Source of the DNA: Patescibacteria group bacterium
GTDB lineage: Bacteria; Patescibacteriota; Minisyncoccia; Phycocordibacterales; UBA12088
Assembly: GCA_015491245.1 (NCBI GenBank)
Contig: WFWH01000021.1
Span: 1-45,651, forward strand
DNA length: 45,651 nucleotides
Reading direction: 5' to 3'
In this document: in pieces, positions 1 to 7,654 of the stretch
Layout: each line of letters starts with the position of its first letter
How positions within the stretch are numbered: the stretch's first letter is position 1
Position numbers and translations under genes: made by a program
Notes under the pieces: generated by a model
The model's input: only the letters and a program-made list of their open reading frames with translations
The model's database searches: none
Told to the model about the DNA's origin: nothing

Positions 1-1044
1 AAGATAATATTGCCGGCAACTGCGACATTTTTTGTAGGCATTGCCATTACCCCTGCAGTTGCTCGGGTGTTGTACCGCTATAAGGCATGGAAAAAAGAGA
101 GCGTCCAATACACCACTGATGGTAAAGAAGCCACTATCACCAAGCGCCTGCACGCAGACGAATCCCGTAAAGTGCCGCGCATGGGAGGGGTGGTAGTGTG
201 GTTGAGCGTGCTCATAGTAACTGCAATTCTGTGGCTCGCGGCTGTGTTAGATGGCGCCCTCGCCCATAAATTAAATTTCCTGAGTAGAAATCAAACCTGG
301 CTCCCACTGGTGGCACTCCTCATAGGCGCCGCCATAGGACTTGTAGATGATTTATATACCGTATGGGGAAAAAAGGACCAAAAGGGAGGGGGGCTTTCCT
401 CCAAAAAGCGCCTGCTGTTGGTGGGTGGTGCCGCGTTAGTAATGGCGTGGTGGTTCTACACACGCCTCGGCGTCTCGGAAATTATTATCCCCTACTGGGG
501 ACCATTGGATTTAGGGGTGCTATTCCTACCGTTTTTTGTCGCAGTTATGATAGGCATTTTCGCCGGCGGCGTCATTGATGGGTTAGATGGATTGTCTGGG
601 GGTGTATTTGCTTCCATTTTCGCCGCATACGGATTTATCGCTTTCAGCCAGCAGCAAATTGATCTCGCCGCATTCTCCTTTTCCGTACTGGGAGGCCTCT
701 TGGCGTTTTTGTGGTTTAACATACCGCCTGCACGATTTTATCTCTCTGATACCGGCACCACGGCTCTGGCGCTTTCACTTACCGTTATTGCATTTCTCAC
801 ACGACAGGTGGCGGTGCTTCCCATTATTGCCGCACTGCTCTTTGCCGCGGCGGGTTCCAGCGCTCTCCAACTGCTTTCCAAGCGATTCATAGGAAAAAAA
901 ATATTTATTGTGGCACCCTTCCATCACCACCTACAGGCCAAAGGATGGCCGCCTGAGAAAGTTACCATGCGCCTTTGGATTCTTGGCATTATGTTTGCCT
1001 TTCTTGGTGTTATCGTCGCAGTCACCGGTGTGCCCGCGCCATAA
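1..1044 (+). CDS. mraY: MraY, phospho-N-acetylmuramoyl-pentapeptide transferase (5' end cut by window)
   Basis: Polytopic membrane enzyme that transfers phospho-MurNAc-pentapeptide from UDP to undecaprenyl phosphate, making lipid I. The frame is open to base 1 (K-I-I-L-P before the first possible start, a TTG at 10), so the first residues of TM helix 1 are probably outside the window. Family motifs appear in order: RKVPRMGG, the Asp pair in GLVDDLYTVWG with GLSSKKRL after it, VIDGLDGLSGG, FNIPPARFYLSDTGT, and the C-terminal FHHHLQAKGWPPEKV. About 344 residues are visible, near normal length. It heads a + strand run with ftsW and murG, the usual order in the dcw cluster. Several canonical residues are slightly changed (TMGG is RMGG, and the usual MGDTGS-type motif is LSDTGT). 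Confidence 0.95.
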   Translation, partial: KIILPATATFFVGIAITPAVARVLYRYKAWKKESVQYTTDGKEATITKRLHADESRKVPRMGGVVVWLSVLIVTAILWLAAVLDGALAHKLNFLSRNQTWLPLVALLIGAAIGLVDDLYTVWGKKDQKGGGLSSKKRLLLVGGAALVMAWWFYTRLGVSEIIIPYWGPLDLGVLFLPFFVAVMIGIFAGGVIDGLDGLSGGVFASIFAAYGFIAFSQQQIDLAAFSFSVLGGLLAFLWFNIPPARFYLSDTGTTALALSLTVIAFLTRQVAVLPIIAALLFAAAGSSALQLLSKRFIGKKIFIVAPFHHHLQAKGWPPEKVTMRLWILGIMFAFLGVIVAVTGVPAP

Positions 1045-1110
1045 AACCCAACACTAGCCACTTCTGCAGTACCCACGTCAGCTCCCCCACAGGTTAGCAT
1101 TCGCGCACCC

Positions 1111-2211
1111 ATGCATAGGCGCCACGTAGATCGCATCTTCCTTATCATTACCGTTTCCTTGCTCCTCATCGGATTTTTGATATTCAGCTCGGCCTCCCTC
1201 GGCCTCCTTGCGCGCACGGGGGCACAGTATTCTACCCTCGCAGTTAAGCAATTATTCAGTGTAGGGTTGGGTATTATTGCTATGCTCGCGCTTGCGCGCA
1301 TCCCGTACCGTACCTGGCGCCCCTGGGCCCTCCATATTTTCATAGCTGCCCTGATCCTTTCACTCCTGGTATTCGTACCGGGGTTAGGGTTTACCTACAA
1401 CGGTGCGCGGCGCTGGATTGTGGTCGGTGGCTTTTCACTCCAACCATCCGAATTTCTCAAATACGCTTCTATTATTTTCACCGCCGCGTGGCTGGCAAGC
1501 ACACCGCGTCTGGAGCATCGATATACCAAACGTCTCATTCCTTTTTTAGGTATTATTGGCGCTATCACCGCGGTCCTCTTGCTCCAGCGCGATAGTGGTA
1601 CCTTATTGGTTATCGTCGCCTCGCTTACCGCCATGTACGTAGTCGCAGGCGCCCCATGGCGCGACGTTGGCATCCTCGCCGTAGTGGGCGTAGTGGGTGC
1701 GACTCTCTTGGTGCTATGGCGCCCCTACATCCTGCAGCGCTTTCTCACCTTTTTGGATCCATCCTCAGATCCACTCGGCGCCGGTTACCAATTGCAGCAA
1801 TCTCTCATAGCGATTGGATCTGGTTCTTGGCTCGGTCGCGGTTTTGGCCAGAGTATCCAAAAATTCAATTTCTTGCCGGAACCCATAGGAGACTCTATCT
1901 TTTCTGTTGCCGCAGAAGAGTTTGGATTCCTTGGTGGGCTGTTACTACTTTCACTGTTTGCACTCTTTGCCTACCGCGGTCTTAGTATTGCAATGCGCAG
2001 CCGAGACATCTTTGGTGGACTGCTGGTTGTGGGGATTGTTATAATCATTGTGCTGCAATCCTTCGTAAATATCGGTTCCATGTTGGGTGTACTTCCACTT
2101 ACTGGCGTGCCGCTGTTGTTTATCAGCAACGGGGGAACCGCTATGGTGGGTGCGCTGGCGGGTGTGGGCTTGGTGCTCAGCGTATCGCGTGCTGCGCAGC
2201 GCACACGGTAG
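1111..2211 (+). CDS. ftsW: FtsW/RodA (SEDS) peptidoglycan glycosyltransferase, probably FtsW
   Basis: Multi-spanning SEDS polymerase that makes glycan strands from lipid II. Visible signatures are GARRWI followed by LQPSEFLKYA, the QRDSGTLLV loop (usually PD.GT), the PEPIGDSIFSVAAEEFGF segment whose Asp corresponds to the catalytic Asp of the family, and the C-terminal NIGSMLGVLPLTGVPLLFISNGG block. At 366 residues it is of usual size. The ATG at 1111 leaves a 66-nt gap after mraY and has no clear Shine-Dalgarno sequence. FtsW is preferred over RodA because it lies between mraY and murG, as in division clusters; sequence alone does not separate the two. Confidence 0.9.
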   Translation: MHRRHVDRIFLIITVSLLLIGFLIFSSASLGLLARTGAQYSTLAVKQLFSVGLGIIAMLALARIPYRTWRPWALHIFIAALILSLLVFVPGLGFTYNGARRWIVVGGFSLQPSEFLKYASIIFTAAWLASTPRLEHRYTKRLIPFLGIIGAITAVLLLQRDSGTLLVIVASLTAMYVVAGAPWRDVGILAVVGVVGATLLVLWRPYILQRFLTFLDPSSDPLGAGYQLQQSLIAIGSGSWLGRGFGQSIQKFNFLPEPIGDSIFSVAAEEFGFLGGLLLLSLFALFAYRGLSIAMRSRDIFGGLLVVGIVIIIVLQSFVNIGSMLGVLPLTGVPLLFISNGGTAMVGALAGVGLVLSVSRAAQRTR

Positions 2212-2258
2212 CCCCAGTAAGGACAGTGAAGGCGCGGCCAAGGGAACACTAAGATACT

Positions 2259-3404
2259 ATGAAAATTCTTTTCACAGGCGGGGGCACCGGTGGCCATTTT
2301 TATCCCATTATTGCCGTCGCAGAAGAGGTGTTAGCGCTGGCGGAGGAAAAACGGCTTATCGCCCCCGAATTGTTTTACGTGGGGGTGGATCCTTACGATG
2401 AGAAATTGCTCTATGAAAACGGCATCCGCTACCTGCATGCACCCGCAGGAAAGCTGCGCCGCTACCCCTCGCTTAAGAATGTAACCGACTTATTCAAGAC
2501 TGCATACGGGTTTTTCAAAGCGCTCTCTCAGCTGTTCTCCCTCTATCCAGATGTAGTGTTTAGTAAAGGGGGATTTGCGAGCATTCCCACTGTGTTGGCG
2601 GCGCGCGTACTAGGCATCCCTATTGTGATTCACGAGTCGGATGCGATCCCGGGAAGGGCTAACATGCTCGCCGCACGCTTTGCGTACCGTATCGCCCTTT
2701 CATATCCTCAGGCACTGGATTACTTCCCCAAAAAATGGCACGAAAAAATTGCAGTGGTGGGAGTGCCAATACGGAAAGAGATCACCCACCTTCAGCGTGA
2801 AGGAGCGCATGAATTCCTCGGTTTCGTTCCCCACGTGCCTACCCTCTTGATTATGGGGGGATCTCAGGGGGCCAAGCGCATCAATGACACGGTGCTGGAG
2901 GCCCTCCCTGAGCTCGTAGCGCACTACCAGATAATCCATCAAACAGGAAGAGCGCACGAAGAGGAGGTCCAGAAAACCGCGGCGGTCATTCTAGAAAAAA
3001 ACCCCCACAGAGGTCGCTACAAGGCTTATGGCTACCTAGATGATCTCGCGCTTCGCATGGCGGCAGGCGCGAGCGATTTAATCGTGGCACGCGCAGGTTC
3101 TACCACCATTTTTGAGGCTGCGGCATGGCAAAAGCCCCTCCTCCTCATCCCAATCAGCGAAGCGGTATCACGCGACCAAAGAAAGAACGCCTACGCAGCC
3201 GCCCGTGCTGGATTCGCAGTGGTAGTGGAGGAGAACAACCTAACGCCGCACCTTCTTGTATCAGAAATAGCGCGCGTCATTGGCGACGATGCGCTGCGCG
3301 AACAAATGGCGCGTGCAAGTGCACAATTTTACCGCCCGGACGCAGCGCGTAAAATTGCAGAGGTGCTCTTGGGTATTGCTTTGCGGCATGAGCGGTATAG
3401 CTGA
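2259..3404 (+). CDS. murG: MurG, UDP-GlcNAc:lipid I N-acetylglucosaminyltransferase
   Basis: Peripheral GT28 enzyme on the cytoplasmic face of the membrane; it adds GlcNAc to lipid I to give lipid II. The N-terminus has the diagnostic GGGTGGHFYP loop at residues 7-16. The acceptor-side segment SKGGFASIPTVLAA, HESDAIPGRANMLAA and the C-domain donor loops MGGSQGAKRIN and RAGSTTIFEAAAWQKPLLLIP follow. Length (381) is close to the family's 350-370. The reading frame overlaps the next gene (ATG at 3388) by 17 nt, which suggests translational coupling with the M23 peptidase. Confidence 0.95.
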   Translation: MKILFTGGGTGGHFYPIIAVAEEVLALAEEKRLIAPELFYVGVDPYDEKLLYENGIRYLHAPAGKLRRYPSLKNVTDLFKTAYGFFKALSQLFSLYPDVVFSKGGFASIPTVLAARVLGIPIVIHESDAIPGRANMLAARFAYRIALSYPQALDYFPKKWHEKIAVVGVPIRKEITHLQREGAHEFLGFVPHVPTLLIMGGSQGAKRINDTVLEALPELVAHYQIIHQTGRAHEEEVQKTAAVILEKNPHRGRYKAYGYLDDLALRMAAGASDLIVARAGSTTIFEAAAWQKPLLLIPISEAVSRDQRKNAYAAARAGFAVVVEENNLTPHLLVSEIARVIGDDALREQMARASAQFYRPDAARKIAEVLLGIALRHERYS

Positions 3405-4833
3405 AAAAGAACACCGAAACACTCGTGAGCGCGCCTGTTTGCCTTCCTCCACGCGCGTACCGCGTCGCGTATGGTGGTGGCCGGTTTGCACGCTCTTTTT
3501 TTTGCTGATGTCCGCGGTTACTTTTCCGCCTGTCTCGTCCCTGTTGCGTGCGCAAGAAAATCAGGTGCAGCTATTGCGCCAGCGAATACTGGAACAAAAC
3601 AAGCGCCTTGCGGAACTGCGTAAGGAAATAGAATCCTACCAACAGCAGCTGATTGAAGTAGAGCAGGAGAAGAAAAGTTTGCAATCTACAGTGTCCGAGC
3701 TGGAGCTCTCCCAAAAAAAGATTGCAACGCAGATACAGATTACCGAAAGCGAAATTAATACCGCCACCCTACAAATACGTGAGTTAGATATCGATATAAG
3801 AGAGAAGGAACTACTTATACGCAACAACAGGGATGCCATCGCCGATTCACTGCGCGAAATGAACGAGTTGGAAGAGGAAACGGTACTGGAAGCGTTACTC
3901 AAGCATGACTCGCTCACCGAATTCTGGGATACACTTGCAAAAATTTCCAATTTTCAGGAATCACTCAAAACGAAAACAGACGCGCTGCGGGCGCTGCGTG
4001 ACGAACTTATACGCACCCGCACCGCCCAGGAGAAAAAACGCCAGCGGCTTGCACAGTTGCGCGCCGAGCTCACAGGGGAAAAAGAAGTACTGGTATCTAC
4101 CCTTACTGAAAAGGCGCAGCTTTTGAAGGAAACCCAGAATGAAGAGGAGCGCTATCAAGCGCTGCTGGAGCGTAAACGGCGTGAGCGCGACAAATTCCTC
4201 GCGGAAATAGCCAGTTTGGAGGCTGAGCTGAATTACGTGCTTAACCCTCGCAGCATTCCTAAAGCAGGGCGCGGCGTACTCTCATGGCCCTTGGAACCCT
4301 CGGTGTTCAATACCCGTTGCGCCTCTCTAGCAAATGCCTTAGGTAACCCCTACTGCATTACCCAATATTTTGGTAATACCGACTTTGCGCGAAGAACTGC
4401 GGCATACCGCGGACAGGGGCATAACGGCATTGATATAGGTGTTCCGCTCGGCACCAAGGTTATTAGTGCCCTCTCGGGCCAGGTAATCGGCACCGGCAAT
4501 ACCGACGAAATACCCGGATGCTACTCGTGGGGTAAATGGATTGTCGTGCGGCACAACAATGGGCTCACCACGCTCTATGCGCACCTCTCGCAAATCTCCG
4601 TGCGCGAGGGGCAAACAGTAAACACCGGCGATCTTCTCGGCTATAGCGGCAATTCCGGCTTTTCTACCGGACCCCACCTGCACTTTACCATTTATGCAAG
4701 CGATGGTATGGTGATACAAAAGCTAGGAGACCTTCAGCGCCAGCAGGGAAGGGGGCGCACCGGCTGTTCTGACGCGCGCATGCCCACGTCCAAGGGATTT
4801 GAAGCGTACCTCAATCCGCTTAATTATCTCTAA
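3388..4833 (+). CDS. Coiled-coil M23 (LytM) peptidase, EnvC/NlpD-like
   Basis: Predicted secreted or membrane-anchored peptidoglycan peptidase or amidase activator. After a basic start there is one hydrophobic signal/anchor segment (about residues 29-47), then about 250 residues of Glu/Gln/Arg-rich coiled coil. The C-terminal M23 domain has the full zinc set: GHNGIDIG (His and Asp), YAHLS, and GPHLHF (HxH). That argues for an active metalloenzyme, unlike E. coli EnvC, which has lost its metal ligands. I chose the ATG at 3388, inside the end of murG, because upstream codons in this frame only read murG out of frame. The setting after mraY-ftsW-murG points to septal wall remodelling. Confidence 0.85.
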   Translation: MSGIAEKEHRNTRERACLPSSTRVPRRVWWWPVCTLFFLLMSAVTFPPVSSLLRAQENQVQLLRQRILEQNKRLAELRKEIESYQQQLIEVEQEKKSLQSTVSELELSQKKIATQIQITESEINTATLQIRELDIDIREKELLIRNNRDAIADSLREMNELEEETVLEALLKHDSLTEFWDTLAKISNFQESLKTKTDALRALRDELIRTRTAQEKKRQRLAQLRAELTGEKEVLVSTLTEKAQLLKETQNEEERYQALLERKRRERDKFLAEIASLEAELNYVLNPRSIPKAGRGVLSWPLEPSVFNTRCASLANALGNPYCITQYFGNTDFARRTAAYRGQGHNGIDIGVPLGTKVISALSGQVIGTGNTDEIPGCYSWGKWIVVRHNNGLTTLYAHLSQISVREGQTVNTGDLLGYSGNSGFSTGPHLHFTIYASDGMVIQKLGDLQRQQGRGRTGCSDARMPTSKGFEAYLNPLNYL

Positions 4834-4858
4834 AGAATTAAGCGCGAGCCTGCACAAG

Positions 4859-5110
4859 ATGGAACATCAGGAACAAAAAAAGGAGCTTGTGGTGCAGGAG
4901 CAAAAAGATATGCCACCCGCGTTTTCCAATGCGGTGAATATTACCGTCGCCGATGACGCGGTTTTCCTGCAATTTCTCTACCTGCGCCCTAATACCGATG
5001 CTGCAAAATTGGTAGGGGAGATAGTGCTCACACCCAAGCACGCGATTGCATTCCAGAAATTACTGGAAGAAACTATCAAAAAACACTTTACGCGCCACTT
5101 GGAGCCGTAA
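4859..5110 (+). CDS. DUF3467-like small protein
   Basis: Protein of 83 residues whose layout (acidic/Gln-rich head, then NAVNITVADDAVFLQFLYLRPN, then LTPKHAIAFQKLLEETIKKH) resembles the DUF3467 family, whose function is unknown to me. A TTG start at 4799 would add 20 residues overlapping the peptidase gene; the ATG at 4859 is preferred because the conserved part begins after it. No strong Shine-Dalgarno sequence. It is the last gene of the + strand wall cluster. The family assignment is from memory of the pattern only. Confidence 0.6.
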   Translation: MEHQEQKKELVVQEQKDMPPAFSNAVNITVADDAVFLQFLYLRPNTDAAKLVGEIVLTPKHAIAFQKLLEETIKKHFTRHLEP

Positions 5111-5303
5111 CGAACCCAGGGGTGGGTACGGCATGTACGACACCGCTCATGCGTGGGTGCAGCAATTGGGGAGGGGGTGATCTAGGATAAGCCCGAACCG
5201 ACAGGCTGCCCTGCACAGGCATGCGCAATATTTCTTACCGTGCACCGAATTTGCTTTCCCGACAGGACCAGAAAAGCTGCACACGCACGACAAGCAATAA
5301 ACA

Positions 5304-5318
5304 ATATTGTGCGACATT
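5304..5318 (+). repeat. 15-nt direct repeat, copy 1
   Basis: ATATTGTGCGACATT, identical to the word at 5667-5681, 363 bp away; both copies are followed by AT-rich bases. Function unknown; it could be a protein-binding site. Confidence 0.6.
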
Positions 5319-5652
5319 AAACTAGCAGCGCGGCGCCAAGGAAGGGTATTGGCCCACTTCGACAGAAAGTATTTACCAGCTCCAAGGCAGAGGGTAAAGA
5401 AAAATGTATGCAGAGAGGGGATATACCGCGGTACAGTGCGGCGGCAGAATCCGGATGCAAATGCGGTAATGAGCGCAGCTGCCACTCACCTGGCGCTGTG
5501 TGATGCACTGGTGCCAACCGCATATCAAGAGGGGGTTTTTGTGTCTCCTTTCCTTCGTGCGCTAGCCGCACTGGAGTAGCGCCTCCTGAGGAAGGTATCC
5601 CTTCTTGGATAGCGATAAGTCGCCACCACCCCTGCCCCGGAGGTGTTGGTAT

Positions 5653-5681
5653 ATGTCGCAAAAGATATATTGTGCGACATT
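5653..5681 (+). repeat. 15-nt direct repeat, copy 2, within an 8-bp inverted repeat
   Basis: ATGTCGCA at 5653-5660 is the reverse complement of TGCGACAT at 5673-5680, separated by 12 AT-rich bases. The right arm is part of the second copy of ATATTGTGCGACATT (5667-5681). This is operator-like symmetry; copy 1 has only the right arm. Confidence 0.55.
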
Positions 5682-5874
5682 TAATAACCTGTAAAACTGG
5701 CCGTGCCGCAATATGCACAAGGAGCGGCAACGCCACAGATCGCTACTTCCTCCACCCCCCTTCTCGGTTATGGAACGCGACAATGCGCTAAAACACAGAA
5801 AAAGAATGCGCTTAAAACTGCGCGCGCTTTTTATTACGACATTTTTCCGCGTGCTTGCTTGTGGGCTCTCCTTC

Positions 5875-6075
5875 TTAAAATTTCTCCCAGCGCGGATACA
5901 ACGGCGCCACGATAATGAACAGCGCCCCCGCAACAATCCAGAGCCCTGCTTTTTTCCACCACGGCGCCTCTTTGCTTTTCTCTAACTTTGGCCACAGAAA
6001 CGCGAGCGCTACCGCCAGCGGGACAATCATAATGCCCATGATGACCTTGAGTGCCGCATGTAAGATATCACGCAT
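5875..6075 (-). CDS. Small two-TM membrane protein
   Basis: Protein of 66 residues with two hydrophobic helices (about residues 8-28 and 43-60) joined by a basic loop, LEKSKEAPWWKK. The start has an AAAGG-type Shine-Dalgarno about 5 nt upstream. It begins 5 nt after the stop of the transglycosylase-like gene, so the two are probably co-translated. No family recognised; the size and pairing with a wall hydrolase recall holin-like proteins, but that is only suggestive. Confidence 0.6.
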   Translation of the reverse strand: MRDILHAALKVIMGIMIVPLAVALAFLWPKLEKSKEAPWWKKAGLWIVAGALFIIVAPLYPRWEKF

Positions 6076-6080
6076 AGTGA

Positions 6081-6602
6081 TTACCTTTGGACTACTTCAC
6101 CGCCCCAGCATGCAGCTGACGCCCTCCATGGCGCAGTTCCCTTTTGCCGGTAAAGATAGCGCGCATAGGCGAGATTGTCCTCCAGGCGTGTCAAATCCAA
6201 CCCCATACGGCGTGCGGCGGCACCGTGGTAGCGCTCGTTTATCTGCATTACCCCCACATCGCTCGGCACCTTCCTGCCGCGCAGTACCGAACCGTCCGCT
6301 TCAAACTGCCGAAATTCTGATTCGCACGCGGCGATGCGTATCATAATAGGAATATCCTTGAAGTACGCACGCACACGCGCCTCCACCTCTTCGCGAGATA
6401 GGACGCGCTCCCGCGGGCTGCGCGGTGCTCCGCGCGCCATAACAACCTCTGGAGTATACTGGGGATGCAGGTAGGCTCCTTGCGACATCGCCACTGGCGT
6501 GGCCGACGGCGCCGCTCCCTCCCCCGAAAAATTTAATACGGTAAAGAGTAGCAGAGATAAAATAAGCCGTCTGCTAGCTGGTAATTTCGCACACAGAAGC
6601 AC
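6081..6602 (-). CDS. Exported lytic-transglycosylase-like (SLT fold) protein
   Basis: Protein of 173 residues with an N-terminal signal or anchor (about residues 11-28) and a lysozyme-like domain. AACESEFRQF supplies the likely catalytic Glu (E94), followed by DVGVMQINERYH, then NLAYARYLYRQKG and ASAACW. These match the SLT order ES.F....S..G..Q......NI..G..YL...W..S..CW. Predicted to cleave glycan strands outside the membrane. The start is GTG at 6602; no Shine-Dalgarno is seen. The two-TM mini-protein follows 5 nt downstream. Confidence 0.75.
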   Translation of the reverse strand: MLLCAKLPASRRLILSLLLFTVLNFSGEGAAPSATPVAMSQGAYLHPQYTPEVVMARGAPRSPRERVLSREEVEARVRAYFKDIPIMIRIAACESEFRQFEADGSVLRGRKVPSDVGVMQINERYHGAAARRMGLDLTRLEDNLAYARYLYRQKGTAPWRASAACWGGEVVQR

Positions 6603-6664
6603 CGCTGTGGTGCACCGACCTATACAATAATTACCGTGCGCCGCAACGATGAAATCCCGTATAC

Positions 6665-6692
6665 GAAAAAACCCAGTACCAATCGGTACCGG
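6665..6692 (-). terminator. Rho-independent terminator of the glucokinase/pgi run
   Basis: On the minus strand, CCGGTACC-GATT-GGTACTGG (one mismatch) is followed by GGTTTTTT. It lies about 100 bp after the stop of the ROK gene and before the SLT gene. Confidence 0.8.
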
Positions 6693-6722
6693 ACTTCAGC
6701 GCAAGGATACCATATCTAGGTA

Positions 6723-6751
6723 TTGATTACAATAAAAAAACGTGGTATAAT
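6723..6751 (+). promoter_or_regulatory. Near-consensus + strand promoter facing the 3' end of the ROK gene
   Basis: TTGATT (6723-6728), a 17-nt spacer, then TATAAT (6746-6751) preceded by TGG (extended -10). Expected start near 6758. No + strand gene follows; transcription would enter the ROK gene antisense. Confidence 0.55.
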
Positions 6752-6794
6752 ATGTGTTACGGGTGAGCGCGCAGCGGCGTGTGCGGTGCACAAA

Positions 6795-7637
6795 CTATTC
6801 GGCAATATGGGAACCCGCTAACACCAAAGCGCCATGTAAGCCGCCAAAATCCCCCAGTGCTGCTTTTTTAATTTCGGGGAGATCGGGATAAATAGTGCAA
6901 AGCGCCGCCACATGTGCGGCAACGCGCGCCACTGAAATCGCAGGGTCACCGATCATCATAGACCCCCCGAGCACCACCACATCAGGCGACCAATGCACAA
7001 TTACATTGTTCACCACTACTGCGACCCATTGCGCGAGCTCCTCCCATACGCGCGGATCCTCTATCTCATACGCCTTCCGGCCAAAACGGTTAGCAGTTGC
7101 GGTGCCGGAAATGAGCATTTCCGCCTCACCACGCGTCCCACAGGCGCGGCAGAGGGTGTGGTCTAGGTCAATGATTTGATGCCCGGGTTCAAAATTGTAG
7201 CGTCCGTGGTCAATCGCTCCAGACACAATGCGCGCGCCCCCCACGCCGGTGCTCACTGTGAGATAGGCAACAATGTCATATCCCACCCCTGTACCCATGT
7301 GTGCCTCTCCCAGTCCTACCACACTTGCATCATTTTCCAGCACCACCGGTGCAGCGAGCCGCACTGAGAGGTCTTCAGCGATCTTTCTCCCCTCCCACGC
7401 CGTGAGGTGCGGCGAGGAAAGCAGGGTGCGACGATCGGCACTGAGTACTCCGGGGACACCCCCCGCAGCGACCTGTATTTCCCTTCCCTCGGCCATGCTC
7501 TGCACCGCATCCACCAATGCCGCAATACCATCCTCATACGAAGCGGGAGTACGAAACACCCGCGGAGACCCTATTTCCTTACCGTCGGAAAGGGCGACTC
7601 GGGTTTTGGTCCCTCCAATGTCAAAGAGTGCGTACAT
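6795..7637 (-). CDS. ROK-family sugar kinase, probably glucokinase
   Basis: ATP-dependent hexose kinase that would feed glucose into the adjacent pgi and pentose phosphate genes. Visible signatures are the N-terminal phosphate loop DIGGTKTRVAL, LENDASVVGLGEAHMG with the catalytic Asp, STGVGGARI, and EPGHQIIDLDHTLCRACG. The usual ROK zinc motif CxCGxxGCxE is altered here to CRACGTRGEAE: one extra residue, and the third Cys is Glu. At 280 residues it is a kinase-only ROK protein without the repressor HTH. It begins 17 nt after pgi and probably shares its transcript. Confidence 0.85.
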   Translation of the reverse strand: MYALFDIGGTKTRVALSDGKEIGSPRVFRTPASYEDGIAALVDAVQSMAEGREIQVAAGGVPGVLSADRRTLLSSPHLTAWEGRKIAEDLSVRLAAPVVLENDASVVGLGEAHMGTGVGYDIVAYLTVSTGVGGARIVSGAIDHGRYNFEPGHQIIDLDHTLCRACGTRGEAEMLISGTATANRFGRKAYEIEDPRVWEELAQWVAVVVNNVIVHWSPDVVVLGGSMMIGDPAISVARVAAHVAALCTIYPDLPEIKKAALGDFGGLHGALVLAGSHIAE

Positions 7638-7654
7638 ATGACCAATTACCGCGC

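Larger units (their letters stand above)
5111..5874. other. Intergenic stretch of about 760 bp without a convincing gene
   Basis: Short frames exist on both strands, but all are Cys/Pro/Ser-rich, interrupt each other and match nothing I recognise. The stretch contains two copies of a 15-nt word, one of them part of an 8-bp inverted repeat, and small hairpins (GTGCG...CGCAC near 5560; GAAGG...CCTTC near 5593). No tRNA T-loop, tmRNA end or RNase P core could be seen. It may be a gene remnant or hold an unrecognised structured RNA. Confidence 0.5.

Noticed and set aside
5455-5485. RNase P-like word GCGGTAATGAGCGCAG
   Set aside because: The other conserved RNase P blocks (GAGGAAAGTCC, ACAGAAA, the GGTGAAA region) were not found nearby in the right order.
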